Of a DNA stretch of 64,000 bases, positions 8,468-18,445 are shown piece after piece. How positions within the stretch are numbered: the stretch's first letter is position 1; the number at the start of each line of letters is the position of its first letter. A program made the position numbers and the translations under genes. The notes beneath the pieces were generated by a model. The model was not told the DNA's origin. It searched no databases and worked only from the letters and a program-made list of their open reading frames with translations. This DNA comes from CAYXTI01 sp964468495 (GTDB taxonomy: Bacteria > Pseudomonadota > Alphaproteobacteria > Rickettsiales > Rickettsiaceae), in contig CAYXTI010000016.1 of the NCBI GenBank assembly GCA_964468495.1, positions 62,001 to 126,000 on the forward strand, given 5' to 3'.

Positions 8468-10474
8468 TCATTCCTCATACTCTAGCAAAGTTTGTCCTAC
8501 TGTAACATTTTCGTTAACTAAAACTAATACCTTATCAACCTTACCATCTCTATCTGCAGTAATAATATTTTCCATTTTCATAGCTGTTAAGGTAAATAAA
8601 TTCTGTCCTACTACAACTTTATCCCCTTCCTTTACATTAACCATAATAATCTGACCAGATAATGGTGCAACTAATGGACCACTATTATCTAGCAAAACCT
8701 TACTAGGAAGCATTAATGATTCAAGCTCTGATAATCTTGGTGACCTTACATAGGCTGATACCGTTACACCAGAATATGTTAATTTATAACCAGTATTAAT
8801 ATTTTTTACTTTAACATTTACCTTTCTTCCACTAATATTTGCTGAAAATAAGTGATTTCCAATATTCCATGTACTTTTTATTGATATGCGATTATTTTCG
8901 TACCTAATATTATAACCATCAGTTATTTTTTTTATAATAACAGAAATTTGATAATCTTCTATTGAGACCACCCACCTAGTTCCTAAATTATTTATTTGAT
9001 CCATAATTTGCCCAGGAATAGAAGCTGCTCTTTCTTGTTCAGCCATGTATATAAATAAAGCAGTCGATAAAAATACTTCAGTAATCTCAGATGTTATAGT
9101 TGCTCCTGAAAACCCTTCTGGATATTCTTCTTCTATAAATTCTGTATTAATATCTCCAGAGATAAACCGATGATTATGTATTAATGCCTCTAAAAAACTA
9201 ATATTATGAGAAATACCTTGAATAACAAATGAGCTTAAAGCTTTTCCCATTCGTTTAATAGCATCTTCTCTAGTATCACTATAAATACATAACTTTGCAA
9301 TCATTGTATCATAATACATACTTACTTCTGCACCATGCCTAATACCACTATCTACTCTTACATAGTCACTTTTAGGAGGCTCTTGATAATCTATTATTCT
9401 TCCACTAGATGGTAAAAAAGCTCTTAGAGGATCTTCTGCACAAATTCTACACTCTATTGCCCAGCCAGAAAATTTTATATCTTCTTGACTAAATGAAAGC
9501 TTTTCAGTAGCTGCAATCCTTACCATTTGTTCTACAAGATCAATACCTGTTATTAATTCTGTAACAGGATGTTCAACTTGCAACCTAGTATTCATTTCTA
9601 AAAAATAATAATTCCTATTACTATCCATCATAAATTCAACTGTCCCAACCGAATAGTAATTAACTTTTTTAGCAAGAGATACTACTTCTTTATACATTTT
9701 ATTTCTTGTTATACTATCAATAAATGTACTAGGTGCTTCTTCTATTATTTTTTGATGATGCCTTTGAATAGAACATTCTCTTTCTCCTAGACATACTATA
9801 TTTCCATGTTGATCAGCTATTACCTGTATTTCAATATGACGAGGAGCTAAAATTAATTTTTCAATAAATACTCTATCATCAGAAAAACTATTTTCCGCTT
9901 CAAATTTAGCAGATTTATAAGCTTTTTCCATTTCTAATGCATTATTAACAACTCTCATCCCTCTTCCTCCTCCTCCAGCCGTTGCTTTAATAATAACTGG
10001 GAATCCGATACCCTCAGCTATTTCTATAGCTTGTTCTAAACTATGAATTATTCCCATATAACCAGGTACAGTACTTACTCCAGAATCGATAGCTATTTTT
10101 TTAGCTTCAATTTTATCTCCCATACTTTTTATCACTTTTGCACTTGGGCCAATTAAAATAATCCCCTCTCGTTTTAATGAATTAGCAAAATTTGCATTTT
10201 CAGATAAAAAACCATAGCCAGGATGCACAGCCTGCGCACCACTTTCTTTTGCTGCTAATATTATGTTTTTTATTGAAAGATAGCTTTTGGTAGAAGAAGA
10301 ATTACCTATATAACAAGCTTCATCAGCATATTCGACATAACGTTCATTTGCATCAACTTCAGAGTAGACTGCAACAGACTTTATTGCCATCTTTTTTAAT
10401 GTCTTCATAATTCTAAGAGCTATTTCTCCTCGATTTGCAACTAATATCTTTTCAAATAAAGGACCTGTGCTCAT
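8468..10474 (-). CDS. pccA: Propionyl-CoA carboxylase alpha subunit (biotin carboxylase + BCCP)
   Basis: Biotin-dependent subunit of 668 residues. Biotin carboxylase occupies about residues 1-450, beginning FEKILVANRGEIALRI, with the ATP-grasp glycine loop KATAGGGGRGMRVV near 166-179 and the active-site segment YFLEMNTRLQVEHPVTE near 288-304. A linker (BT) domain follows. The biotinyl domain is at the end, with the target lysine in TAMKMEN near residue 632. With PccB it carboxylates propionyl-CoA to methylmalonyl-CoA, on the route from odd-chain lipids and branched amino acids to succinyl-CoA. It lies 30 bp behind pccB, in one operon. Length is as in alphaproteobacterial PccA, which distinguishes it from the shorter AccC. 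Confidence 0.93.
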   Translation of the reverse strand: MSTGPLFEKILVANRGEIALRIMKTLKKMAIKSVAVYSEVDANERYVEYADEACYIGNSSSTKSYLSIKNIILAAKESGAQAVHPGYGFLSENANFANSLKREGIILIGPSAKVIKSMGDKIEAKKIAIDSGVSTVPGYMGIIHSLEQAIEIAEGIGFPVIIKATAGGGGRGMRVVNNALEMEKAYKSAKFEAENSFSDDRVFIEKLILAPRHIEIQVIADQHGNIVCLGERECSIQRHHQKIIEEAPSTFIDSITRNKMYKEVVSLAKKVNYYSVGTVEFMMDSNRNYYFLEMNTRLQVEHPVTELITGIDLVEQMVRIAATEKLSFSQEDIKFSGWAIECRICAEDPLRAFLPSSGRIIDYQEPPKSDYVRVDSGIRHGAEVSMYYDTMIAKLCIYSDTREDAIKRMGKALSSFVIQGISHNISFLEALIHNHRFISGDINTEFIEEEYPEGFSGATITSEITEVFLSTALFIYMAEQERAASIPGQIMDQINNLGTRWVVSIEDYQISVIIKKITDGYNIRYENNRISIKSTWNIGNHLFSANISGRKVNVKVKNINTGYKLTYSGVTVSAYVRSPRLSELESLMLPSKVLLDNSGPLVAPLSGQIIMVNVKEGDKVVVGQNLFTLTAMKMENIITADRDGKVDKVLVLVNENVTVGQTLLEYEE

Positions 10475-10504
10475 AAAAATACTATATTGTTATTTAATTA
10501 ATGA

Positions 10505-12055
10505 TTATAAAGGAAGATTATCATGTTTTTTCCAAGGTAATTGAACCTTTTTACTATGTAAATATCTTAAAGATTTACATATTCTCCACCTTGTATTTTG
10601 AGGCGTAATAATATCATCGAAATATCCTCTTGCTGCTCCAATAAATGGAGAAGTAACTGTATTTTTATACTCAGCAATTTTTTGAGCTTTTAAAACAGGA
10701 TCTTTACATTCTTGACGAAAAATAATCTCTGCAGCACCTTCAGCTCCCATAACAGATATTTCTGAATTAACCCATGCATAATTATTATCGCCTTTAAGAT
10801 GTTTTGAATTCATTACAATATATGCTCCTCCATATGCTTTTCTAGTTATAACAGTAATCTTAGGAACAGTAGCCTCAGCATAGGCATATAGTAACTTTGC
10901 TCCATGCTTAATTATTCCATTACATTCTTGGTCTATGCCTGGAAGAAAACCCGGAACATCTACCAAAGTAATAATAGGAATGTTAAAAGCATCACAAAAA
11001 CGAATAAAACGAGCAGCTTTTCTCGATGCATTAATATCAATACATCCTGCTAAACAATTTGGCTGATTTGCTACAAAACCAACTGGGCTGCCTTCCATAT
11101 AACTAAATCCAATTATAATATTTTTAGCATACTCCTTTTGTATTTCAAAAAAATCACCTTCATCAACTATACGAAAAATTAACTCTTTCATATCATACAC
11201 TCTATCTAGTGATAATGGAACTAACCTATTAAGAGACATATCAATACGATCAGCTGGATCACTTGTATCTCTTTTTGGAAGAATCCCTTTATTAGATAAA
11301 GGAAGAAAATTAAAAAACCTTCTTGTTTCAAGTAAAGCTTCTATCTCATTATCAAAAACTAAATCAGCTACACCAGATTTAGTAGAATGCATTTTTGCTC
11401 CCCCTAGTTTTTCTTGTGATATCACTTCTCCAGTAACTGTCTTAATTACATCTGGACCAGTTACAAACATATAAGATGATCTTTCTACCATAAAAATAAA
11501 ATCAGTTAAAGCTGGAGAATATACTGCTCCTCCAGCACATGGTCCCATTACCAAAGTAATTTGAGGAATTACCCCTGAGGCAACAACATTTCTTTGAAAT
11601 AATTCTCCATACCCACCAAGCGCATCTATTCCTTCTTGAATTCTAGCTCCTCCAGAATCGTTAATTCCTATTACAGGAGCTCCTACTTTCATAGCAGAAT
11701 CTATTACATTACATATTTTTTTAGCATGATATTCACCTAATGATCCCCCTAATACAGTAAAATCTTGACTATAAACAAATACTAACCTACCATTTATTGT
11801 TCCTCTTCCAGTAATAACTCCATCACCTAAATATTTTTTATCCTCCATACCAAAATTATCACACCTATGTTCTACAAACATACCTATTTCTTCAAAACTA
11901 TCAGAATCCAACAATACTTCTATCCTTTCTCTTGCCAATAATTTTCCTTTTTCACGTTGGTTTAAAATTTTTTTTGGCCCCCCTCCCTGGGTAGCAATAC
12001 TTATCTTTCTACTTAGAAATGCCTGTTTTTCTTGTAATGTAGTGATAGGACTCAT
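10505..12055 (-). CDS. pccB: Propionyl-CoA carboxylase beta subunit (carboxyltransferase)
   Basis: Carboxyltransferase of 516 residues that moves the carboxyl group from biotin to propionyl-CoA. Both crotonase-like halves are complete. The N-terminal half has the GDGVITGRGTINGR and GGSLGE motifs and the acyl-CoA oxyanion region GGARIQEG near 139. The C-terminal half has DVPGFLPGIDQE near 347 and ITRKAYGGAYIVM near 386. Order and spacing with pccA are standard. A sigma-70-like promoter with an overlapping 18-bp dyad lies 45-85 bp upstream. Methylmalonyl-CoA mutase and epimerase are not in this window. Close relatives act on acetyl-CoA or methylcrotonyl-CoA, but similarity and partner favour propionyl-CoA. 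Confidence 0.93.
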   Translation of the reverse strand: MSPITTLQEKQAFLSRKISIATQGGGPKKILNQREKGKLLARERIEVLLDSDSFEEIGMFVEHRCDNFGMEDKKYLGDGVITGRGTINGRLVFVYSQDFTVLGGSLGEYHAKKICNVIDSAMKVGAPVIGINDSGGARIQEGIDALGGYGELFQRNVVASGVIPQITLVMGPCAGGAVYSPALTDFIFMVERSSYMFVTGPDVIKTVTGEVISQEKLGGAKMHSTKSGVADLVFDNEIEALLETRRFFNFLPLSNKGILPKRDTSDPADRIDMSLNRLVPLSLDRVYDMKELIFRIVDEGDFFEIQKEYAKNIIIGFSYMEGSPVGFVANQPNCLAGCIDINASRKAARFIRFCDAFNIPIITLVDVPGFLPGIDQECNGIIKHGAKLLYAYAEATVPKITVITRKAYGGAYIVMNSKHLKGDNNYAWVNSEISVMGAEGAAEIIFRQECKDPVLKAQKIAEYKNTVTSPFIGAARGYFDDIITPQNTRWRICKSLRYLHSKKVQLPWKKHDNLPL

Positions 12056-12098
12056 AATATATATTAATATTTATTAATGCTTTCAATTAATTTCTTCA

Positions 12099-12126
12099 AC
12101 TATAACTTATTCAGCAAGAATTACAA
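12099..12126 (-). promoter_or_regulatory. Probable sigma-70 promoter of pccB-pccA
   Basis: On the minus strand TTGTAA (12126-12121) is followed after 16 bp by TATAGT (12104-12099), giving a start near 12092 and a leader of about 37 nt. This was read by eye only; such boxes arise by chance in AT-rich DNA. Confidence 0.45.
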
Positions 12127-12138
12127 AAACTTTTGTAA
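12121..12138. repeat. 18-bp dyad overlapping the pccB -35 box, possible operator
   Basis: The sequence TTACAAAA-AC-TTTTGTAA is an exact inverted repeat of 8-bp arms. Its left arm is the complement of the pccB -35 hexamer. A repressor bound here would block RNA polymerase. The regulator is unknown and not encoded next door. Confidence 0.35.
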
Positions 12139-12477
12139 ATATTAGTTACTATTTATTAAAATATAGCAAACCGTACTAAAAACCCACTTAAAACTACTTT
12201 CCTATATTTATCAGAAGGTTAAATATAAATTCTTTTTTAGATTTCATATAAAAACTTAAACAAATAAAAACAATAACTTATGGCTCTTTTATACTCTCAA
12301 CTTTAATCTCTATAATTTAATCATCTTAGTACTAACTCACCACCATTATTAGTTATTTTATTTATCTATCTTTTAGCTAAAATATAGATAAAGATATTAT
12401 TTCTTAATATCTTTATAAATCATAGATTGTGCAATTTACCTTACTAAAAAAATATGCCGTTAATAGCAAAAAATAAA
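12139..12477. other. Intergenic gap between clpX and the pccB promoter
   Basis: No coding frame of substance on either strand. Apart from the inverted repeat at 12388-12416, which may end clpX transcription, nothing is recognisable. Confidence 0.5.
12388..12416 (-). terminator. 12-bp perfect hairpin downstream of clpX
   Basis: Arms 12388-12399 and 12405-12416 are exact inverted repeats with a 5-nt loop, about 60 bp past the clpX stop. There is no long T run behind it, so termination is uncertain; RNA stabilisation is the alternative. Confidence 0.35.
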
Positions 12478-13761
12478 CTATACTGCTATCTTTTTTTTCA
12501 GATGATTATTATTATCTTTTTCTATTCCTATAGATTGGATTATTACATCCTTATTATTTAATACAATATCTTTATTTATTAGAACCTTCTTATTCATTAA
12601 ATCTGAAAAATTATACATTGTTTCAAGTAATAAATCTTCTATAATAGCTCTTAAACACCTAGCTCCAGTTTTATATTTTAAAGCTTTTTCAGCAATTGCT
12701 TCAAGAGCATCATCTTCAATAATGAGCTGTGCACCATTTAAAGAAAATAACTTCTTATACTGCTTTACAATAGCATTCTTTGGTTCTATTAAAATCCTAA
12801 TTAAAGATTCTTTATCTAATTCCTGCAAAGTAGAAATAACAGGCAATCGTCCTATAAACTCAGGAATCATTCCAAATTTTATAATATCTTCTACTTGTAA
12901 ATTCTCTAATATATCACTATCACGTCTTTGCTCTTTAGTAATAACATTTGCTCCAAAACCAATAGAATTACCATTACTCCTTGTGTGTATAATATTTTCT
13001 ATGCCCATAAAGGATCCGCCACAAATAAACAATATATTTGTAGTATCAATTTGAATAAAATCTTGCTGTGGATGCTTTCTTCCACCTTGAGGAGGAATAT
13101 AAGCTACAGTTCCTTCAATAATTTTTAGTAAAGCCTGTTGTACTCCTTCTCCTGATACATCTCGTGTAATTGAAAGATTTTCTGACTTTTTAGCAATTTT
13201 ATCTATTTCATCTATATAGACTATACCTTTTTGTACTTTTTCTACATTAAAATCTGCTGCTTGTAAAAGACGTAACAATATATTTTCTACATCCTCTCCA
13301 ACATATCCTGCTTCAGTAAGAGAAGTAGCATCCGCCATAGTAAAAGGAACATTAAGCATTTTTGCTAAAGTTTGGGCAAGCAATGTTTTTCCAGAACCTG
13401 TAGACCCAATTAACAATATATTAGACTTACTTAACTCTACTCCATCCTTATCCTTTTTTAAATTTGCTAAACGTTTATAATGGTTATAGACTGCGACTGA
13501 TAAAACCTTTTTTGCTTTACTTTGGCCAATTACATGTTCATCTAAAGTTTGATATATTTGCTTAGGAGAAGGAATAGATAATAAAACATCATCAAAATTA
13601 GATATATTCTCCTCTGTAATTATCTCAATACATATCTCAATACATTCGTTACAAATAAAAACATTAGGACCTGATATAGATCCAGCTATTAATTTTTTTA
13701 TTTCATATTGATTTTTTCCACAAAATGAGCATTTTACTGATTTTTTGCTAACTTCTCCCAC
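12478..13761 (-). CDS. clpX: ATP-dependent unfoldase ClpX
   Basis: AAA+ unfoldase of 427 residues that feeds substrates to ClpP. The N-terminal zinc-binding domain has its four cysteines at 11, 14, 37 and 40 (CSFC and CNEC). Walker A GSTGSGKT is near residue 118, Walker B VYIDEIDKI near 181. The ClpP-docking loop, IGF type, is visible in NSIGFGANV near 268. The sensor-2 region TGARCLRAI lies near 373. Length and order are typical. It lies 173 bp downstream of clpP on the same strand, the usual clpP-clpX pairing. In Caulobacter this protease controls cell-cycle regulators; DivK, PleD and TrcR in this window suggest some of that circuit remains. Confidence 0.96.
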   Translation of the reverse strand: MGEVSKKSVKCSFCGKNQYEIKKLIAGSISGPNVFICNECIEICIEIITEENISNFDDVLLSIPSPKQIYQTLDEHVIGQSKAKKVLSVAVYNHYKRLANLKKDKDGVELSKSNILLIGSTGSGKTLLAQTLAKMLNVPFTMADATSLTEAGYVGEDVENILLRLLQAADFNVEKVQKGIVYIDEIDKIAKKSENLSITRDVSGEGVQQALLKIIEGTVAYIPPQGGRKHPQQDFIQIDTTNILFICGGSFMGIENIIHTRSNGNSIGFGANVITKEQRRDSDILENLQVEDIIKFGMIPEFIGRLPVISTLQELDKESLIRILIEPKNAIVKQYKKLFSLNGAQLIIEDDALEAIAEKALKYKTGARCLRAIIEDLLLETMYNFSDLMNKKVLINKDIVLNNKDVIIQSIGIEKDNNNHLKKKIAV

Positions 13762-13934
13762 TATATTATCTCCATTACTAATTTTTTATCAAATACTAAC
13801 TAATTAATTGTTTTTTATTAATAACCATTAGTGTTACTTATATTTTATAAAATTTTACATTAACTTACTTAACATTATCAATTAATCATATATAGGTCTT
13901 TTTGTAAAGTAGTATAATACAATTCAGCATTTAG

Positions 13935-14540
13935 TTAACTATTTACCTTTTTAATTATATCTCGATTATATATTATTTTATCAATTAAACCAAAATCCTG
14001 AGCCTCTTGAGCTGACATAAAATTATCTCGTTCCATACTTAAAGCTATTTCGCTTACAGATTTTCCTGTATGAGTAGAGTATATATCTTGCAATAGCTTT
14101 TTAATTTTTAAAACTTCTCTAGCATGAATTTCAATATCAGTAGCCTGTCCTCTATATCCTCCTAAGGGCTGATGAATCATTATTCTACTATTAGGCAGAG
14201 CATATCTCATTCCTTTTTCACCAGCTAACAATATAGTAGCAGCCATTGAACAAGCTTGACCTATGCACAATGTAACAATTTTTGATCTTATGTACTGCAT
14301 TGTATCATATACTGCCATTCCGGCAGAAACAATCCCACCAGGAGAGTTAATATACATATAAATATCTTTATCAGGACTTTCTGCTTCTAAAAATAAGAGT
14401 TGAGCTACTATTAAATTAGCCATTTTCTCTTCAAATTCACCACAAACAAACACTATACGTTCTTTTAGCAATCTAGAATAGATATCATATGATCTTTCAC
14501 CTTTTACACTTTGCTCTACTACTATTGGAATATATGGCAT
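13935..14540 (-). CDS. clpP: ATP-dependent Clp protease proteolytic subunit ClpP
   Basis: Serine protease of 201 residues forming the tetradecameric barrel. The catalytic triad is visible as Ser98 (GQACSMAA), His123 (IMIHQPLGG) and Asp172 (MERDNFMSA). The ICxx variant around the serine, with Cys and Ala in place of the common Ala and Gly, is a mild difference from the consensus. Propeptide and length are normal. The ATG is preceded by a purine-rich GAAGGA-like element on the minus strand, an acceptable ribosome-binding site. clpX follows. A sigma-70-like promoter candidate is 150-180 bp upstream. Confidence 0.96.
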   Translation of the reverse strand: MPYIPIVVEQSVKGERSYDIYSRLLKERIVFVCGEFEEKMANLIVAQLLFLEAESPDKDIYMYINSPGGIVSAGMAVYDTMQYIRSKIVTLCIGQACSMAATILLAGEKGMRYALPNSRIMIHQPLGGYRGQATDIEIHAREVLKIKKLLQDIYSTHTGKSVSEIALSMERDNFMSAQEAQDFGLIDKIIYNRDIIKKVNS

Positions 14541-14691
14541 TATCCTTCTCTTAAAATATTTATGTTATTCAACTATAAAATATAACTAACCAATATAATT
14601 AAATTTTAAATATATAAAAATTTATTTAATAATGATATCATATAATAATATTTATAACAAAACACAGATAATTTTTGTTACAATTATCTAA

Positions 14692-14719
14692 CTTATATAC
14701 TGTTTTTTAATAAAAACAA
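14692..14719 (-). promoter_or_regulatory. Candidate clpP promoter
   Basis: On the minus strand TTGTTT (14719-14714) and TATAAG (14697-14692) are 16 bp apart, placing a start near 14685 and a leader of about 145 nt. A CTTG also begins at 14720, but no matching sigma-32 -10 box follows, so sigma-70 control is the better reading. Confidence 0.4.
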
Positions 14720-14763
14720 GTTTTTTTATATAAGCAAATTATAGCTCAAACTTTAATAACCGC

Positions 14764-16611
14764 CTAAAATTTAATAAATTTATTACCCTTTAATAATGAT
14801 ATAATAAATGATATAGCTATTAAAGCAACTGAAAACCATATAATACTTATAAATGGTTTATAGTATATTTCTGCATATATAATACCATCTTCTATTTTAT
14901 TTAAAATAGCATATAAATCATAAAAAAAATAAGAGTAAATAGATGCTTCATAAGACAGAGCATTTTCAATTTTATACAATCTATTTTCTGGCTGTAATAA
15001 AACATAATTATTACGATATTTATCATATACTGAAAATATCACTATTTGCTGATAATAATTATAAGACTTAGAAAACTTTATATCTTCTAATTTTATAGTA
15101 AAATTTTTATTATCTACTACATCGCCTATTTTTCCAATAAATTGAGTTTCAGTAGAAAGTATAGTATTTAAAGTAATACTCAAGACAAGAATTCCAAAAC
15201 CCAAATGACCTACAAATAAAGCTAACCTTCTCATATCTATTTTATTTTTTATAGGATTTATAACAACAAAGAAAAAATCTAATGTTTGTATAAGTAAATA
15301 ACTAGAAGCAAAAACTAATAAACACTCAATAAGATTTAATTTTATAAACTTATTAACAATAAAAGTAGTTATGGTTATAAGAATAAGATAAAATAAATAT
15401 TTAGAATATTTTGCATTCATTATTTGAGGGGTAATTGCTCCTATTATTACTATAGGAATAAAAATAGGAATAAATATTGTTATATAATATTCTGGATCAA
15501 TCATTATCTCTAGATTATAAAAACACTTAATATATATAGGATATATAATTCCTATTAATAATGAGATAAGACTAAGACACCACAAAATATTAGCAAAAAG
15601 TACATATTTTTCTTGAATATTAGCTATTTGGTAAAAAGTAACATTATCTTTTTTTAACATAAACACTACTATACTCAATATAGTCATAATAATAGATACT
15701 AATAATAAATAGCTAGCACTGTTATTATTAAAAGCAAAGCTATGAATAGAACTTATTATAGTACTACGAATAAAAAAAATACTATATAAAACTAATAAAA
15801 AAGATAAGATAGAAAAACAAATACTACTTCTTAAATATTTATCTGATTTTATTGTAATAACTAAAAAATGATATAAGCAAATTCCACATAACCACGGTAA
15901 TAAAGAAATATTTTCTACAGGATCAAAAAACCAAAATCCTCCCCATCCAAACTCCCTATAAGCCCACCAAGAACCTAACCCTATGCCTAAAGATAAAAAA
16001 AACAGACCAAAATTTAAAAAAAATTTACTTATTAATAAAATTTTTTTTCTAAAGTCTGGAAAAAATAATAATAAATAACCATTAGTAAACAATACTATAT
16101 AAGTAACCTGACCTAAATATATCAAAGGAGGATGCACAGCAAGAGCAAAATCCTGCAGCACTGGATTTAAACCTAAACCTTCGCTAGGTTTATTTTGAAA
16201 TTTTTCAAAAATATTTACTGCAAAATAAATAAATCCAGAAAAAAAACTTTTTACTATACTAATAATAGTGATACGATATGAATCTATTCTAGTATCCATA
16301 GGAAAAAAATAAATATAAAAAAAACTTACTAAGGATAACAAACCTAACCATAACATAATAGATCCTTCATAACTTGCCCAGCTAGCTGCTATTCTATAAA
16401 TGAAAGGTTGGATTGTACTAGAATTTAAAAAAATATTTTTCAGTGAGAAATCAAATAATATAAAAGCTAAAATTAATAACAAAAAAGCTATTATAGAAGA
16501 TAAAACTGAGCTAAAAAAAGTATATTTTTTAAATTTATAAGGAATAAAAATAGTCCCTAAAGAAAATATAAATGACATTAGCAATAAACAGTTACCAAAT
16601 ATATTAATCAC
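14764..16611 (-). CDS. ccmF: Cytochrome c heme lyase subunit CcmF
   Basis: Polytopic inner-membrane protein of 615 residues that, with CcmH, ligates heme to apocytochrome c. The WWD heme-binding domain GGFWFFDPVENISLLPW lies near residues 226-242, and ASWASYEGSIMLW near 73-85 is the conserved N-terminal motif. About fourteen hydrophobic segments can be traced, with a large periplasmic stretch near 470-590. Length is slightly below the usual 640-660. The start overlaps the 3' end of the corC-like gene by 8 bp, so the two are co-transcribed. A cytochrome c substrate is encoded at 33.5 kb. Confidence 0.93.
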   Translation of the reverse strand: MINIFGNCLLLMSFIFSLGTIFIPYKFKKYTFFSSVLSSIIAFLLLILAFILFDFSLKNIFLNSSTIQPFIYRIAASWASYEGSIMLWLGLLSLVSFFYIYFFPMDTRIDSYRITIISIVKSFFSGFIYFAVNIFEKFQNKPSEGLGLNPVLQDFALAVHPPLIYLGQVTYIVLFTNGYLLLFFPDFRKKILLISKFFLNFGLFFLSLGIGLGSWWAYREFGWGGFWFFDPVENISLLPWLCGICLYHFLVITIKSDKYLRSSICFSILSFLLVLYSIFFIRSTIISSIHSFAFNNNSASYLLLVSIIMTILSIVVFMLKKDNVTFYQIANIQEKYVLFANILWCLSLISLLIGIIYPIYIKCFYNLEIMIDPEYYITIFIPIFIPIVIIGAITPQIMNAKYSKYLFYLILITITTFIVNKFIKLNLIECLLVFASSYLLIQTLDFFFVVINPIKNKIDMRRLALFVGHLGFGILVLSITLNTILSTETQFIGKIGDVVDNKNFTIKLEDIKFSKSYNYYQQIVIFSVYDKYRNNYVLLQPENRLYKIENALSYEASIYSYFFYDLYAILNKIEDGIIYAEIYYKPFISIIWFSVALIAISFIISLLKGNKFIKF

Positions 16612-17872
16612 TTTTATTTTCTTTTTTGATATCTGAAAGTATTATTACCTGAACTAACTTAACACGATTAGACAATTTTTTATTTACAATTAATTTTAAA
16701 TTACCTACTATGATAAAATCACCATAATTAGGAATCCGATTCATTAAAGTAATCATCAATCCTGATAAAGTTATTGCTTCTGTTTCTGGCAAATGCCACC
16801 TTAATTCTCTATTTAAATCTCTAATTGGCATTGATCCATCAATTATATATTCAATATCAGATTTTTTAATAATATCTTCTTTACCATTGTCATATTCATC
16901 ATAGATTTGTCCAACTATTTCTTCTAAAATATCTTCTATAGTTATAATTCCTTGTAAATCTCCATATTCATCAACTACAAAAGCCATATGACTTTTTCCA
17001 ACACGAAAATTTTTTAATTGTTGTATTAATAACACATTATCGGGAACAAATACTGGCGGTGTCAATAATTCCAATAATTTTATATTATTTACATAATAAT
17101 TATTAGCATAAATTTTATGTAATAAATCTCTTATATGCAAGACACCAACTACATTATCTTTATTATCTAACCAAACAGGTATTCTAGTATAATTACTTGT
17201 AAGAATAATCTTCATAATATTATCAATAGGATAATTAATATTAATATCTAATACATTACTACGATGAGTCATTATATCTGATACAGTCATATCCCTTATA
17301 TTTAGTACCCCTCCTAACATATCACCATCATCTCTATATACATTTCCTTCTTGGATATGATGTTCAATCATACCTCGTACTTCATCTGCACCAGAAGATA
17401 CTGGTTGTATGTTATTAATACGAAATATAAAAAATATAGAACGAACTATATAACTTACTAATATAGTTAGAGGTGATAATAATTTAAGAAATAATTTTAG
17501 CATATCGGCAGTTACTAAAACAATTTTTTCTGGATTAATAACTGCTATCGCCTTAGGTATTACTTCTGCAAATATAATAATTATTGTAGACATCAATATA
17601 GAAGACGTTAAAGTTCCTCTACTATCACCTAGCAAATCTATAAATACTCTTGTTGCTAAGCTTGTGCATAAGATATTCGAAATATTATTACCAATCAATA
17701 ACGTACTTATTACTTCATTTTTTATTTTTAAAATTTTTAGTATTTTTTGTGAATTTTTAGCATATTTAGATTTATATACATGAATTTTTCCTGGAGAAGT
17801 AGCAGTAATTGCTGTTTCCATTGCAGAAATAAAAGCTGATAAAACAATTAATATAATAATAACAACTAGCAT
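16604..17872 (-). CDS. CNNM/CBS-domain membrane protein of the CorC/TlyC family
   Basis: Protein of 422 residues with a DUF21 (CNNM) transmembrane domain at about 1-135, a paired CBS module at about 190-310 (MTHRSNVLDI and VVDEYGDLQGIITIEDIL are characteristic), and a CorC_HlyC C-terminal domain at about 330-410. The family exports or senses Mg2+ and Co2+. In rickettsiae such proteins are annotated TlyC haemolysin, but haemolysis is poorly supported for the full-length membrane form. The gene precedes and overlaps ccmF. No substrate-defining residue can be called by eye. Confidence 0.85.
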   Translation of the reverse strand: MLVVIIILIVLSAFISAMETAITATSPGKIHVYKSKYAKNSQKILKILKIKNEVISTLLIGNNISNILCTSLATRVFIDLLGDSRGTLTSSILMSTIIIIFAEVIPKAIAVINPEKIVLVTADMLKLFLKLLSPLTILVSYIVRSIFFIFRINNIQPVSSGADEVRGMIEHHIQEGNVYRDDGDMLGGVLNIRDMTVSDIMTHRSNVLDININYPIDNIMKIILTSNYTRIPVWLDNKDNVVGVLHIRDLLHKIYANNYYVNNIKLLELLTPPVFVPDNVLLIQQLKNFRVGKSHMAFVVDEYGDLQGIITIEDILEEIVGQIYDEYDNGKEDIIKKSDIEYIIDGSMPIRDLNRELRWHLPETEAITLSGLMITLMNRIPNYGDFIIVGNLKLIVNKKLSNRVKLVQVIILSDIKKENKSD

Positions 17873-18445
17873 TAGATTCTCTATTTTAATTAAAGAAATT
17901 TATTGTAAAAAACAATATTTCTAAATAAAAGTATATAATATATATATCAATATTAATAATGTTTTTAATATAAAAGATAATATAAGAAAAAATAAAAGAA
18001 TCGCTTTTTTCTGTTTTTAATTGAAATATAAGGTGGAATAATAAACTTATATTAACAACTAATCTATAACAAAAAATATAAAACAATAGAAATACTAAAA
18101 TTTTTCTTTTTCTATAAAAATCAACTAGTTAAAACTATACATAATATTTTCTGATATTATTATATATTTTAAGAGTAAATTCACATAGTATAAAATAAAT
18201 AAAAAAGATTTCTCTACTCATTTTTTATTAAAATTTTAGATATTTGTACAAATATTTTTAAAAATATGATAAAATCTAAACCATAATCACCTAATCAATA
18301 AGCTGATCTTGTACATTTAATATTGTTATAAATTTTAGTCAATCAAAATCAATTTTCATGCATTTAGAAATAATAATATCTTTTAGCCAATTTATTCAAA
18401 AATTCTAGTATATTATTTAAAAAACCTTTTTTAGATTTTTAAGTT
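17873..18445. other. 573-bp gap between divergent corC-like gene and miaA
   Basis: Very AT-rich. A 66-codon minus-strand frame at 17886-18086 is low-complexity and unconvincing. A perfect 16-bp dyad is at 18240-18255. No RNA gene or protein remnant was recognised. Confidence 0.5.
18240..18255. repeat. 16-bp perfect palindrome upstream of miaA
   Basis: ATATTTGT followed by ACAAATAT, with no spacer, about 190 bp before the miaA start. It may be an operator for either divergent gene, or chance. Confidence 0.25.

Noticed and set aside
17886..18086. 66-codon minus-strand frame upstream of the corC-like gene
   Set aside because: Low-complexity Phe/Ile/Tyr-rich product of AT-rich spacer, no signal, domain or ribosome-binding site.
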